From Streptacidiphilus carbonis (GTDB lineage: Bacteria; Actinomycetota; Actinomycetes; Streptomycetales; Streptomycetaceae), in assembly GCF_000787775.1 (NCBI RefSeq), contig NZ_BBPM01000025.1:42949-106948 (forward strand): a stretch of 64,000 nucleotides of DNA. Reading direction: 5' to 3'. Both the position numbers and the translations under genes were made by a program. Positions 27,301-34,194 of this stretch are shown piece by piece (within the stretch, counting starts at the first letter, position 1; each line of letters opens with the position of its first letter). The notes beneath the pieces were generated by a model. The model saw only the letters and a list, made by a program, of their open reading frames with translations. It was not told where the DNA came from and ran no database searches.

Positions 27301-27383
27301 GCCAGAGTGGCCGACGCCATCACGGACACCCACCTGCGAACAGGCCGGGATATCAGCCCGCCCGCGAACTTGCGTGACAGCAC
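21339..27383 (-). CDS. Secreted polymorphic toxin: VDTR repeats, ricin-B, Ala-rich coil, Hint, RNase A-like CdiA-CT
   Basis: A 2,014-residue exported toxin. Residues 1-44 are a signal peptide ending AAPAVAA. Residues ~45-425 hold three beta-rich repeats with TRLVDTRVGTG-type motifs and endings such as VVVNGYY and VVVDLQGWF. Residues ~740-878 are a ricin-B lectin (QCLDDKGG, NTCLDVDGT, KLCLNF with QHW/QQW). Residues ~900-1540 are an Ala/Gln/Asp heptad-rich coiled coil. Residues ~1729-1875 are a Hint autoprocessing domain (TGCVINSFPSSAQVLLADG through LLVHNC). The last ~135 residues match the bacterial RNase A-like CdiA-CT domain (HTLSDHV near the start, GYIVYTAYP at the end). This order is that of a polymorphic toxin: export, adhesion, stalk, release, killing. 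The immunity gene follows immediately. Confidence 0.85.
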   Translation of the reverse strand: MLSRKFAGGLISRPVRRWVSVMASATLAASLLSVLSVAAPAVAATPGGDFVAVSPSQKLVDTASGVGISTTLGAASTTAFQVLGQAGVPSSGVSAVSVDVEATGSSAGGYLALWADGTAKPSTSTVNLTTGVTADNAAILAVGSDGKVDVYNAAGTVDVRVVVNGYYTTTAGTVAPGGYVPIAPTRLVDTRVGTGAVMAQVPAGGSIDVQVDGVAGITGESAVFANLTVPLPAAGGSLYAYPSGAASGGQPIIDFSSTTRSSGAIVAVGSNGKITLRNGSTTAAIDVMMDISGFFAAAASTGGGFTPVAARLLDTRTTAAIPANSAVNLQVGGTNGIPAHFGAAALNLVAISGNSPGHLVAWPTGQSMPTLSLDQFQASAVTAAMSVVAANSTGSVSVYNSSAAPIQVVVDLQGWFAYIPPPSNGAAFDPAAAAQVREDQCLMSTMVRLGGPVTRQVATAGLDGTDAQLHTAADRNYANETATPLHAGYTQDAAAYKAQGAALFNEDGVWEKPLQGLPVPLDYPSDAAFLQAPGQLGGDSYFDTVGLGPWLEDRMGSSEDKLYTDPTPLAGADSVTAATALGNALYSQPTDGNDPNFAREYNEYNAWQDMTFMHGLFADDTRMLLENGGFARTASAPGTAEFRVAVEDLKTRFASCEWRNPEDPNNVLGAEVQAASTEWQAEIAGQVEQRDAVFADSTKATAALAAGSKALGEALGQSWSADHLSHWQAYWGPGGAGFAGTGPITFQLKSATTQCLDDKGGSTANSAVVESYTCNGGRAQQWTPTSNGVLDGPLVNTAGNTCLDVDGTHGPQVPGTVVQLYKCNGTASQHWQYTTTAGVTRLYNVGSKLCLNFASTAQGAGATVGTCNGSAPEQFTAQQNNTGTSTGIYSPSYPTAAQFTSVKNALPVAQAAAKAQLVVAQQQAAIAQQAADDTTTVEQQAYAIADSAGEPRGRGLLAAQQEAQVTMASSAALQAIVKATETAYQATTASAADAATLQALAETQTHASTAAFRLAAANEADAQAKAAAAGAAQQAKNAAAANTTAQGALATAQQAEQTAKTAADTAHAKRQAAEAQQATAAAKKNEAAADEATAASDQVTADQDAATAATALAAAQTAGATAAQKRTAATQADQAATTARQNAWDAAQTKNALQAKADAADAYADAEDGNADAQDAQSAATAADTDAANASTAADGASTAADAATTAAQAADAAATQAEAAASRAQSDADAAQAAKATADAAVRTGEAAVATAVAASQQASSDATAAQADAATAEAQAKQAQTDAIAAGTAAQAAQTSAATAAGYAYTTAQAAGAAASAAAQVIAPANDAIQLGAPYVNTDASAGLAVLSAQASKTVADQQQAVAQAKSAQAAQAAQTAQAIADAATGDAKAAQVPVADAAAQAAQAQASAQQALASAAQAQKAMADAQAAQAQTVAYDTAATADAAAAQAAAQAAAGDATDARASANAAESDATAAQQAATTAQTAAATAREVAQQADQDATAAEAAAKDADAQAASAQQAATAAEQAQDAATVTSGGATGTPQMFTTEKVTPIGDPVPDNDCVLGLGSTGCDVTFTLNFTLTIDFYLCDADVAPTDLTAAGCPADNTTFLDSQSQPASQKVTHHFSTWDITKAIDEGVLKGLWDSVTADFVNCAHGNITSCAWAATWFVPQSKILDAIKLVGKLNDAIRTGLGIDDALKAVEAIGLDAKAMAELKAEVQATDDALTGCVINSFPSSAQVLLADGNHKAISSVRIGDRLLAIDPATGRSQAEPVTATFAHDTDTLLDIKLSGGSTLSTTTGHRVYAVNRGWILAADLRPGDLLQAANGSSSAVTALSTRTGLAPQQVYDLTVDGLHTFYIRSTGAQSQDLLVHNCNNLVDDAVKYPDLAHTLSDHVTDAATAIAKAKAELAAGGKGITSVFVDAQTAQQVVDYAIASDAEKNPKRLANWLSRSKNNPTELYPITGTFGAKNSIGTIYKADESFRAAGNGYTVLLKRMPGHPRGYIVYTAYPTA

Positions 27384-28322
27384 GGAGAGTCAGCCTCTCT
27401 TGCAGCTTCGACAAAACTTGACCACTGGACGCGCACAAGAAAACCACATGTTCGTTCGTGGACCCTGCCATCCGAACCGCCCCCCGTCAGCCCGAGCACC
27501 AGTTACGTGCCCCCGCTCGCAACCCGACGTCCATTCGGGTGTTCGTGGTGTGACGTATCGTTACTCGAAAAAGGGTTAGACCCGATTTGCCCCACTGATG
27601 CTTCGTCGTCTGACGGCACATCACGTCCCCTTCGCTGCCATCCCCAGGGCGAATCGAAGCCGGACCGTGATAGAAGATCATCTGAAAGATGCACAAGCAG
27701 GCCAGAGAAGTACATCAACGTGCCTATGTACTTCGGTGCGCATATTTCACCCACACAGCAACACTCCAAGGCGAGGCGTCACGGGGGAATTCACGTCCCA
27801 CCAGTGACGCTCCCGGGGATAGCGGCCTCGACCTGGGCCAGGTCGCCGGCCGTCAAGCCCTGGCCCTGACCGAATCGCCGAGCAAGGGCGACCGCCGTTG
27901 GCGGCGGGTTCGGGCTGCCCGGGCTCACCCTCATCTCACCCGGGGTTGTCCACGGCTCACCTACTCCGTGGGCGCGCGACGAGGCCGACGGCTCGCAGAG
28001 CGCGAACCCGGCACCGTGGGCCGTCACCTACGCCGTCCGACTCACCCAGATCCCCACCACCGCGAACACCACCGCCAGGGGCACCCCCGCGCACGTGGGA
28101 GCACCATCGCGACAGCCGCCCCGACTGTTCCCGTCACCGGGCGATAGCGGGGGGTGACCTGCGAACACGTCCGAGGACGCGGCGCCGAGCAGCCGATCTG
28201 GTCCACGCCTGGTCCACAGAGGGCCGTCTCGGGCCCTCGGAATCGAACGGACGTACGTCAAGAATCGAAAACAGCCAGCATTGACAAACTTCGATACTGG
28301 CTCTGACCTGTACTTCTCTACC
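27384..28322. other. Long gene-poor stretch upstream of the toxin
   Basis: About 940 bp between the toxin start and tRNA-Ser. It must hold the toxin promoter and the tRNA-proximal island end. Two short adjoining minus-strand frames (28028-28261 and 27791-28027, joined TAG-GTG) are open but show no recognisable family. No integrase or excisionase is visible. Base composition is lower in GC near 27560-27760 than in the flanks. Confidence 0.5.
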
Positions 28323-28381
28323 TGCGGAGAGCGAGGGATTCGAACCCTCGGTCACGGTTCCCCGTGACGACAGTTTTCAAG
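28323..28381 (-). repeat. attachment-site repeat inside intact tRNA-Ser
   Basis: The tRNA-proximal copy of the 59-bp perfect direct repeat shared with 20447-20505. It restores the 3' half of a functional tRNA-Ser, as expected for site-specific integration into a tRNA gene. Confidence 0.9.
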
Positions 28382-28413
28382 ACTGTTCCCTTAGGCCGCT
28401 CGGGCAGCTCTCC
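28325..28413 (-). tRNA. tRNA-Ser(TGA)
   Basis: On the minus strand the acceptor stem GGAGAGC pairs with GCTCTCC. The anticodon arm is ACAGT-CTTGAAA-ACTGT, giving anticodon TGA for UCA codons. A long variable arm (GTCACGGGGAACCGTGAC) follows, then a T arm containing GGTTCGAATCC. The long variable arm is characteristic of class II serine tRNA. CCA is not fully encoded. The 3' half is the integration site of the adjoining island. Confidence 0.95.
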
Positions 28414-28505
28414 TTGCGCGGGTGGGCAGCACGATGGGGGCGCGCCCCCGGTGGTTGCCCGCGCTCAGGGATCTTCTCATGTTTGGGGGCGTGCTTGGGT
28501 AGCGA

Positions 28506-28547
28506 ATAGCCCCGTACGGCGGTGGTGCCTGTGCCGTACGGGGCTAT
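28506..28547. terminator. Strong bidirectional hairpin between htrA and tRNA-Ser
   Basis: ATAGCCCCGTACGGC and its exact 15-bp reverse complement are separated by 12 bases. It lies about 45 bp past the end of the htrA-like gene and about 90 bp before the 5' end of tRNA-Ser. No long T-run follows, as is usual for high-GC actinomycete terminators. Confidence 0.75.
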
Positions 28548-28592
28548 GGGGTCGTGAGGGGGCTCGCGCGGTACGCGGTGCGGGCTGGCTGG

Positions 28593-30452
28593 TTACTGGT
28601 CGCCGACGCGGGAGCCGAGGGTGAGGCTGGTGGTGTGGCTCTGGCCGTCGCGGGTGTAGATGACCGTGACCACGTCGCCCGGGTGGTGCGACCAGATCTC
28701 GCTGACCAGGGTCGGGCCGCTGTCGATGTGGACGCCGTCGAGCGAGGTGATGATGTCGCCCGGCTTGAGCCCGGCCTTGTCGGCGGGGCCGCCGGCGGTG
28801 ACCGGGGCGCTGCCCTGGACCGGGGCGGAGGCGATCTTCGCTCCGTCGCCGGTGTAGGTGTCGTCGCGGAGGACGCCGATGATCGGGTAGGTCGGCTTGC
28901 CGGTCTTGATCAGCTGCTGGGCCACCCACTTGGCCTGGTTGATCGGGATGGCGAAGCCCAGGCCGATGCTGCCGGACTGGGTGCCGGTCGAGGTGCTGCT
29001 GCCGGTCGACTGGATCGCCGAGTCGATGCCGATGACCTGGCCCGAGGCGTTCATCAGCGGGCCGCCGGAGTTGCCCGGGTTGATCGAGGCGTCGGTCTGC
29101 AGCGCGTTCATGTAGGACGTCTGCGCGCCGGTCTCGTCGCCGGAGGCGACGGGGCGGTTCTTGGCGCTGACGATGCCGGAGGTGACGGTGCCGGAGAGCC
29201 CGAAGGGGGCGCCGATGGCGATGGTGGTGTCGCCGACCGCGACCGCGTCGGAGTCGCCGAGAGCCAGCGGGACCAGCGGCTTCTTCGGCGTACCGACGAT
29301 CTTGATGACGGCGACGTCGTAGCCGGAGGCGCGGCCCACGATCGTGGCCGGGTAGCTGGTGCCGTCGGAGAACTTGACCGAGAGCTTGCCGCCGTTGTCC
29401 GAGGGCGCGACGACGTGGTTGTTGGTGAGGATGTGGCCGTCGGTGTCGAAGACGAACCCGGTGCCTGTGCCCGACTCCTGCGAGTTGCTGGCCGAGATGG
29501 TGACCACGCTGGGCAGCGCCTTGGCGGCGACGCCCGCGATGCTCTCGGGGGCGCGACTGAGCGCCTTGGGGTCGACGCTGCTGGTGACGGTGGTGGAGCC
29601 GCTGGAGCTGTCGTTGTTCTCCAGCGCCGCGCCGATGCCGCCGCCGATGCCGCCGGCGATGATCGCGGTCGCCGCGAGCAGGGCGATCAGCGCGCCACGG
29701 CGCTTCTTGCGCGGCGGGACGGGCTGGCCGTAGCCGCCGTAGGGCAGACCGGGGTGGCCGCCGTACGGGGGCTGACCGCCGTAGGGGGGCTGCTGGGCAC
29801 CGTACGGGAACTGCTGGGCGCCGTAGGCCGGATCGTAGGGGGGCTGGACCGTGGTCGGCTCGCTGCCGGGCGCCGGCGCTCCCGTCGGGGGCGCGGGCGG
29901 CGTCGAGGGCGCGGCCGGGTAAGGCTGCTCCTGATGCGCGGCCTGCGGGTACGCCGGGGCGGCGGGAGCGGGAGCAGCGGCCACGGGGGCCGGGGGAACC
30001 GGGGGCACCACGGGATCCGCTATGGGCTGCTGTTGCTGTGAAGCCGGGGCCGGGGCCGGAGGCTGGGCCTGGTGCGGAGCCTGCGTCGGGGCCGGGGCCT
30101 GGGCCGAAGGGGCCGGCGGCGGGAACGCCGCGAGCGCCGGGTCGGCCGGCGGCTCGACCGAACCGTACGGGAGCGCGGGGGTGTCGGCGACCGTGTCCGC
30201 GGTCGTGTTCGCGACGGTGCCTGCGCCCGTGTCGGCCGTGTTTGCGACCACGTCCTGCGACTGTGCGGCCTGCGGCCGGTCCTGCTTGTCGGTGCTGACC
30301 GGCTGGACGACGGTGTCGTCAGCGGCAGGTGCGGCGGGTGCGGCTGCTGCGGGCGCTGCGTCGCTCGGCACGTCCTGCGACTGCGCGTCCAGGGAGGGTT
30401 CCACCGGCTCCCCGCCGGTGGGGACAGCCCCACCCTCGTGCTCGGTGCTCAC
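28593..30452 (-). CDS. htrA: HtrA/DegP-like membrane-anchored serine protease with PDZ domain
   Basis: A 619-residue protein starting at GTG 30452, seven bases after a perfect AGGAGGAGG. Residues 1-250 are a Pro/Ala/Gln-rich cytoplasmic region ending in YGGQPPYGG-type repeats. One transmembrane helix lies at about 252-276. The trypsin-like domain shows the triad: His in LTNNHVV (~346), Asp in GYDVAVIKI, Ser in INPGNSGGP (~461). A C-terminal PDZ domain (ADKAGLKPGDIITSLDGVHI) ends the protein. Actinomycete HtrA proteins of this plan degrade or process misfolded envelope proteins, often under CseBC or CssRS-type control. Monocistronic, with a strong terminator downstream. Confidence 0.93.
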   Translation of the reverse strand: MSTEHEGGAVPTGGEPVEPSLDAQSQDVPSDAAPAAAAPAAPAADDTVVQPVSTDKQDRPQAAQSQDVVANTADTGAGTVANTTADTVADTPALPYGSVEPPADPALAAFPPPAPSAQAPAPTQAPHQAQPPAPAPASQQQQPIADPVVPPVPPAPVAAAPAPAAPAYPQAAHQEQPYPAAPSTPPAPPTGAPAPGSEPTTVQPPYDPAYGAQQFPYGAQQPPYGGQPPYGGHPGLPYGGYGQPVPPRKKRRGALIALLAATAIIAGGIGGGIGAALENNDSSSGSTTVTSSVDPKALSRAPESIAGVAAKALPSVVTISASNSQESGTGTGFVFDTDGHILTNNHVVAPSDNGGKLSVKFSDGTSYPATIVGRASGYDVAVIKIVGTPKKPLVPLALGDSDAVAVGDTTIAIGAPFGLSGTVTSGIVSAKNRPVASGDETGAQTSYMNALQTDASINPGNSGGPLMNASGQVIGIDSAIQSTGSSTSTGTQSGSIGLGFAIPINQAKWVAQQLIKTGKPTYPIIGVLRDDTYTGDGAKIASAPVQGSAPVTAGGPADKAGLKPGDIITSLDGVHIDSGPTLVSEIWSHHPGDVVTVIYTRDGQSHTTSLTLGSRVGDQ

Positions 30453-30663
30453 GAATGACCTCCTCCTGCGGGACTCCGCGTCCCAAAGCTTTGCCCACCC
30501 ACTGTCAGGGCATCGTAAGGGCCAGCCATGCGCTTCCCCTCGGCGCATCTATAGCGCACCGATCTGAGAGCTTCCTTACGCCGCCCGCCCACAGCTCATC
30601 TACAGCTCATCGGACATTCATCCTTGGCCAGCGGCTCGACTGCACCTAGCATGTCCTCGAACA

Positions 30664-30759
30664 CATACGCGGGAGCTTGGACCCATCCAGGCTGAGAGGG
30701 CGCCGAACACGGGGTGCCGACCGCCTGAACCTGACCGGGTAATGCCGGCGTAGGGAGCT
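30664..30759 (+). ncRNA. TPP (thiamine pyrophosphate) riboswitch, THI element
   Basis: The conserved THI-box features are present in order: GGGAGCTTGGA, then GGCTGAGAGGG, then GACCGCCTGAACCTGACC followed by GGGTAATGCCGGCGTAGGGA. The last purine stretch (AGGGAG, 30752-30757) also serves as the ribosome-binding site nine bases before GTG 30767. Ligand-bound folding should therefore hide the Shine-Dalgarno sequence and reduce translation of the permease when thiamine pyrophosphate is plentiful. Confidence 0.95.
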
Positions 30760-30766
30760 GAGCCTC

Positions 30767-32149
30767 GTGACGTCCGTTTCGCCGTCCCCTTCCCCCTCTC
30801 CTGTCCTGGACCGGGCACCGGGGTCCCCGCGCGCCGAGGCGCCGCTGGTACTGGACACCGCGCCCCCGCGCACGCTGGGCTTCCGCGACCAGGCCGCCTT
30901 CTGGACCAACCTCGGCGTCAGCCTGATCGGCTTCCAGAGCGCCGCGACCGTACTGGTCTTCAACGGCAAGGACCTCTCCCTCGCCGCCTCCGTGACCGCG
31001 ATCGTGGTCGGCACCGTGATCGGCGCGGTGATGCTCGGCGTCGCCGCGGTCATCGGCACCAGGGCCGGGGCGCCGGCCATGGCGATCCTGCGTGGGCTGT
31101 TCGGCACCCGGCTGTCCTATCTGCCGACCGTGCTCAACATCGTGCAGTGCCTCGGCTGGGGCGTGTTCGAACTGACCGTGATCGCCATGGGCGCGGACGC
31201 GCTCTTCGGCGGGGGCCCGCACTGGCTCTACGTCGTGCTGGCCGGGGTGCTGACCACGGCGATGACGATCCGTCCGCTCGGCGCCATCGCGGTGCTGCGC
31301 AGGTACGTCGCCGTCGCGGTCGGCGTGGCGATGCTCTTCTTCACAGTGGAGCTGCTGCGGCACGGGGTGCACGACCCGGCCCCTGGCAACTGGACCGGCT
31401 TCCTGCCCGCCGTCGACTCGGTGATCGCCGTCTCCATCTCCTTCGTGCCGCTGGCCGCCGACTACACCCGGCATGCCAGGACCACCCGCAGTTCGTTCTG
31501 GGGCGCGTTCAGCGGCTACACCGTCTCGCAGGTGTGGTGCTACGTGGTGGGGCTGCTGGCGCTGCTGCAGGTCGGCGGCGACCCCGACAAGATCTTCACC
31601 ACCTTCATGGGCATCACCGCCGGCTGGCTGTTCTTCGCCGTGCTGGTGCTGCGTGAGGCGGACCAGTCCTTCGCCAACGTCTACTCGACGGCGATGTCGG
31701 TGCAGAACCTGCTGCCGCGGGTGGACCGGCGGATTCTCACCGTCGGACTGGGCCTCCTGGTCACCGTGCTCGCCCTGCTGGTGACCGACTTCAGCGGGTA
31801 CGAGTCCTTCCTCGGGCTGATCGGCGCGGTGTTCGTGCCGCTGTCTGCGGTGCTGGCGGTGGACTTCTACTTCGGGGCCGGGAAGCGGGAAGGCGGCTGG
31901 GACCTCAGCGAGACCGCGCCGACGCGGTGGCTGACGCTGCTGCCGTGGGCGGTCGGATTCGTGGTGTACCAGCTGATCGCCCCGGCCCAGCTGACCGGGT
32001 GGGCCGGCTTCTGGCCCTCCTTCTGGGCCCACGCCCAGAACGTCCTGCACATCCATCCGCAGGTGTGGACGTCGGCGTCGCTGTTCTCCTTCGTCGTCCC
32101 GGCGCTGATCACCTGGGCGCTGACGCCCCTGCTGCGCAAGGGGCTGTGA
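30767..32149 (+). CDS. cytX: NCS1-family permease, probable hydroxymethylpyrimidine transporter (CytX-like)
   Basis: A 460-residue integral membrane protein of the NCS1 cytosine/purine permease family with about 12 hydrophobic helices. Landmarks are FWTNLGVSLIGFQSA (helix 1), IGTRAGAPAMAILRGLFG after helix 2, and ISFVPLAADYTRHAR in the middle. It begins at GTG 30767 immediately after a TPP riboswitch. That regulation identifies the cargo as a thiamine precursor; CytX-type members are assigned to hydroxymethylpyrimidine uptake. The family call is firm; the substrate follows from the riboswitch and is inferred. Confidence 0.88.
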   Translation: MTSVSPSPSPSPVLDRAPGSPRAEAPLVLDTAPPRTLGFRDQAAFWTNLGVSLIGFQSAATVLVFNGKDLSLAASVTAIVVGTVIGAVMLGVAAVIGTRAGAPAMAILRGLFGTRLSYLPTVLNIVQCLGWGVFELTVIAMGADALFGGGPHWLYVVLAGVLTTAMTIRPLGAIAVLRRYVAVAVGVAMLFFTVELLRHGVHDPAPGNWTGFLPAVDSVIAVSISFVPLAADYTRHARTTRSSFWGAFSGYTVSQVWCYVVGLLALLQVGGDPDKIFTTFMGITAGWLFFAVLVLREADQSFANVYSTAMSVQNLLPRVDRRILTVGLGLLVTVLALLVTDFSGYESFLGLIGAVFVPLSAVLAVDFYFGAGKREGGWDLSETAPTRWLTLLPWAVGFVVYQLIAPAQLTGWAGFWPSFWAHAQNVLHIHPQVWTSASLFSFVVPALITWALTPLLRKGL

Positions 32150-32230
32150 CCGGGGTCGTTAACCGGTCACACCGTCAGAATTCATCTGCCGCTGCCGGGA
32201 CCGCACGGGCGTCCGTCCTAGGCTGGTGGC

Positions 32231-33166
32231 GTGTCGAACGCCCCGCAGTCGAACGCCCGTCGGCAGCAGGTGCTGCCCAATCGCACCGCCACCCGCGTCG
32301 TCGCCCACCGCGGCGCCTCCGGCACGCTCGCCGAGCACACCCTGGCCGCCTACAAGCTGGCCGTGGACCAGGGGGCCGATGCCCTGGAGTGCGATGTCCG
32401 GCTGACCGCCGACGGGCACCTGGTCTGCGTGCACGACCGCAGGGTGGACCGGACCTCCAACGGGCGGGGCGTCGTCTCGACCCTGGAGCTGGCCCAGTTG
32501 TCGGAACTGGACTTCGGTTCGTGGAAGGCCGGACGGGGCGCCGCGGCCGACTCGGCGGCGGATTCCCAGGTCGGGTCGGCAGCCGAGTCCCAGGTCGACT
32601 CGGCGGCCGACTCCCGCGTCGGCTCGGCGATCGACCCCGACGAGGCGGACTGGGCCGACGTCGAGCACACCTTGGTGCTCACCCTGGAACGACTGCTGGA
32701 ATTCGCCACCACCTGCGGCCGCCGCATCGAACTCGCGATCGAGACCAAGCACCCCACCCGTTACGCGGGCCTCGTCGAGCGCAAACTCCTGGAGCTGCTC
32801 CACCGCTTCGATCTGGTCACCCCGGCGGACGGCGAGCGCACCCCGGTCCGGATCATGAGTTTCAGTCAGCTCTCGCTGCGCCGGGTGCGGGAGCTCGCCC
32901 CGGCCATTCCGACGGTGTTCCTGATGGAACGCGTCCCGCTGCGGTTCCGCGACGGCAGCCTTCCGCACGGTGCGCGGATCGCCGGACCCGGCATCGACCT
33001 GGTGCGGGCCAACCCCGGCTATGTCGCCGCACTGCACCGGGCCGGGCAGCGGGTCCACGTGTGGACGGTGGACGATCCGGAGGACGTGGAGCTGTGTCTG
33101 CGGCTCGGCGTGGACACCATCATCACCAATCATCCGCGCCGGGTACTTGACCAGTTGGGCCGCTAG
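32231..33166 (+). CDS. Glycerophosphodiester phosphodiesterase
   Basis: A 311-residue GDPD TIM-barrel enzyme from GTG 32231. The catalytic N-terminus is clear: VVAHRGASGTLAEHTLAA, then ALECDVRLTADG and VCVHDRRVDRTSNGRG. The strands LAIETKH and IMSFSQLSLRR and the terminal VWTVDDPEDV complete the fold. There is no signal peptide, so it is a cytosolic form. It would hydrolyse deacylated phospholipids to glycerol-3-phosphate and an alcohol. Between residues ~100 and 140 it carries an unusual Ala/Asp/Ser insertion of three near-repeats (ADSQVGSA, AESQVDSA, ADSRVGSA) absent from the core fold. Confidence 0.93.
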   Translation: MSNAPQSNARRQQVLPNRTATRVVAHRGASGTLAEHTLAAYKLAVDQGADALECDVRLTADGHLVCVHDRRVDRTSNGRGVVSTLELAQLSELDFGSWKAGRGAAADSAADSQVGSAAESQVDSAADSRVGSAIDPDEADWADVEHTLVLTLERLLEFATTCGRRIELAIETKHPTRYAGLVERKLLELLHRFDLVTPADGERTPVRIMSFSQLSLRRVRELAPAIPTVFLMERVPLRFRDGSLPHGARIAGPGIDLVRANPGYVAALHRAGQRVHVWTVDDPEDVELCLRLGVDTIITNHPRRVLDQLGR

Positions 33167-33426
33167 TACGGACTATGGCGGAGTCGGGAGCCTGCGTGGA
33201 CAGGCGTACGCGGGCGCAGCGGAATGGCCGGAAATTCACCCGGATCGCCATTCTTCACCACCCCCGACAAACCCTCCGTGACGATCCGACTACGCATAGT
33301 AAAATGGGTGGCGCGCCTTCGACTTCGCGCGCTATTTCGGCATGTCGAGGTGCTTCTGTTCTCGTTTCCGCCGCGCTTGCAACGGGCATTCACACCCTGG
33401 CTGACAGCTGAGGAGGAGGTCCGGGG

Positions 33427-33996
33427 GTGGCGCTGGTGGTAGCGCGTGATGTGCCGACTTCTTCGGCGACCATGGCCGTGCCCCATGGTCCTGAGAGCGT
33501 GAGCGCTGCGCGGCGTCGACTGCGAAAGGACCTCGCCGCGCGGCAGGTGCCGGACGTCGTCATCGATGACGCGGTGCTCATACTCTCCGAACTGCTGAGC
33601 AATGCCTGCAGGCACGCCAGGCCGCTGGAGCCGGTACCGGCCTCCTCGCACGACGGGCTGCACCCCGGGTCCACCGCGGATGCGACCGCGCGGGCGCATG
33701 CCCAGGCCGCGTGGCTGGGACAGGGCACGGCCCAGGCGGACTCCGGCCTGGTGGTGGTCGGCTGGGAACTGCACAGCGACGGACTGCTGACCGTCGAGGT
33801 CACGGACGGCGGCGGCCCGACCCGGCCGCGCCGGGGCAGCCCCTCGCTGACCGCCCGCGGGGGTCGAGGCCTGGGCATCGTCGGACAGTTGGCCAGCGAC
33901 TGGGGCGTCAGGGACGCCCCGGGCGAAGTGACCGTCTGGGCGGTGCTGCCGGTGCGGGCCCGGCACGCCCGGCGCGACGGGGTGGCCACGGGCTGA
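33427..33996 (+). CDS. HATPase_c_2 anti-sigma-factor-like ATP-binding protein
   Basis: A 189-residue protein from GTG 33427, seven bases after AGGAGGAGG. It has the GHKL ATPase fold of serine-kinase anti-sigma factors. The N box is LILSELLSNACRHA, the G1 box VEVTDGGGPTRPR and the G2 region ARGGRGLGIVGQLASDWGV. About 30 residues rich in His/Ala are inserted between N box and G1. Streptomyces encodes dozens of these; partners are anti-anti-sigma or PP2C proteins. Substrate and partner are unknown. It stands alone, with an AT-rich promoter-like stretch around 33290-33310. Confidence 0.88.
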   Translation: MALVVARDVPTSSATMAVPHGPESVSAARRRLRKDLAARQVPDVVIDDAVLILSELLSNACRHARPLEPVPASSHDGLHPGSTADATARAHAQAAWLGQGTAQADSGLVVVGWELHSDGLLTVEVTDGGGPTRPRRGSPSLTARGGRGLGIVGQLASDWGVRDAPGEVTVWAVLPVRARHARRDGVATG

Positions 33997-34194
33997 CGCC
34001 GCGTCAGCGCGTTCGCGGTTCTGACGGACCTTCGACTGCGGACCGTGGTCCGGTTGCAGCCGGACAGGGGCGCGGGAACTGCGCGGCCGACCACGCACAC
34101 GCCGCAGTCGGAGAAGCACCGTGACCGGAGGGCACCGGCGCACCACTAGGCTCGGTGCGAAGCAAGCCGCTGCCGCACCGGGAGAAACCGCACC

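Noticed and set aside
22164-27377. A 1,737-codon open frame on the plus strand opposite the toxin gene
   Set aside because: It is a GC-codon shadow. Its Gly/Arg/Val-rich translation has no domain, while the minus strand encodes signal peptide, lectin, Hint and RNase domains over the same bases.
27791-28261. Two adjoining minus-strand frames (TAG-GTG junction) that might be remnants of a transfer or spread gene
   Set aside because: The translations match no family I know, and there is only one short hydrophobic stretch. Evidence is too thin to annotate as genes.
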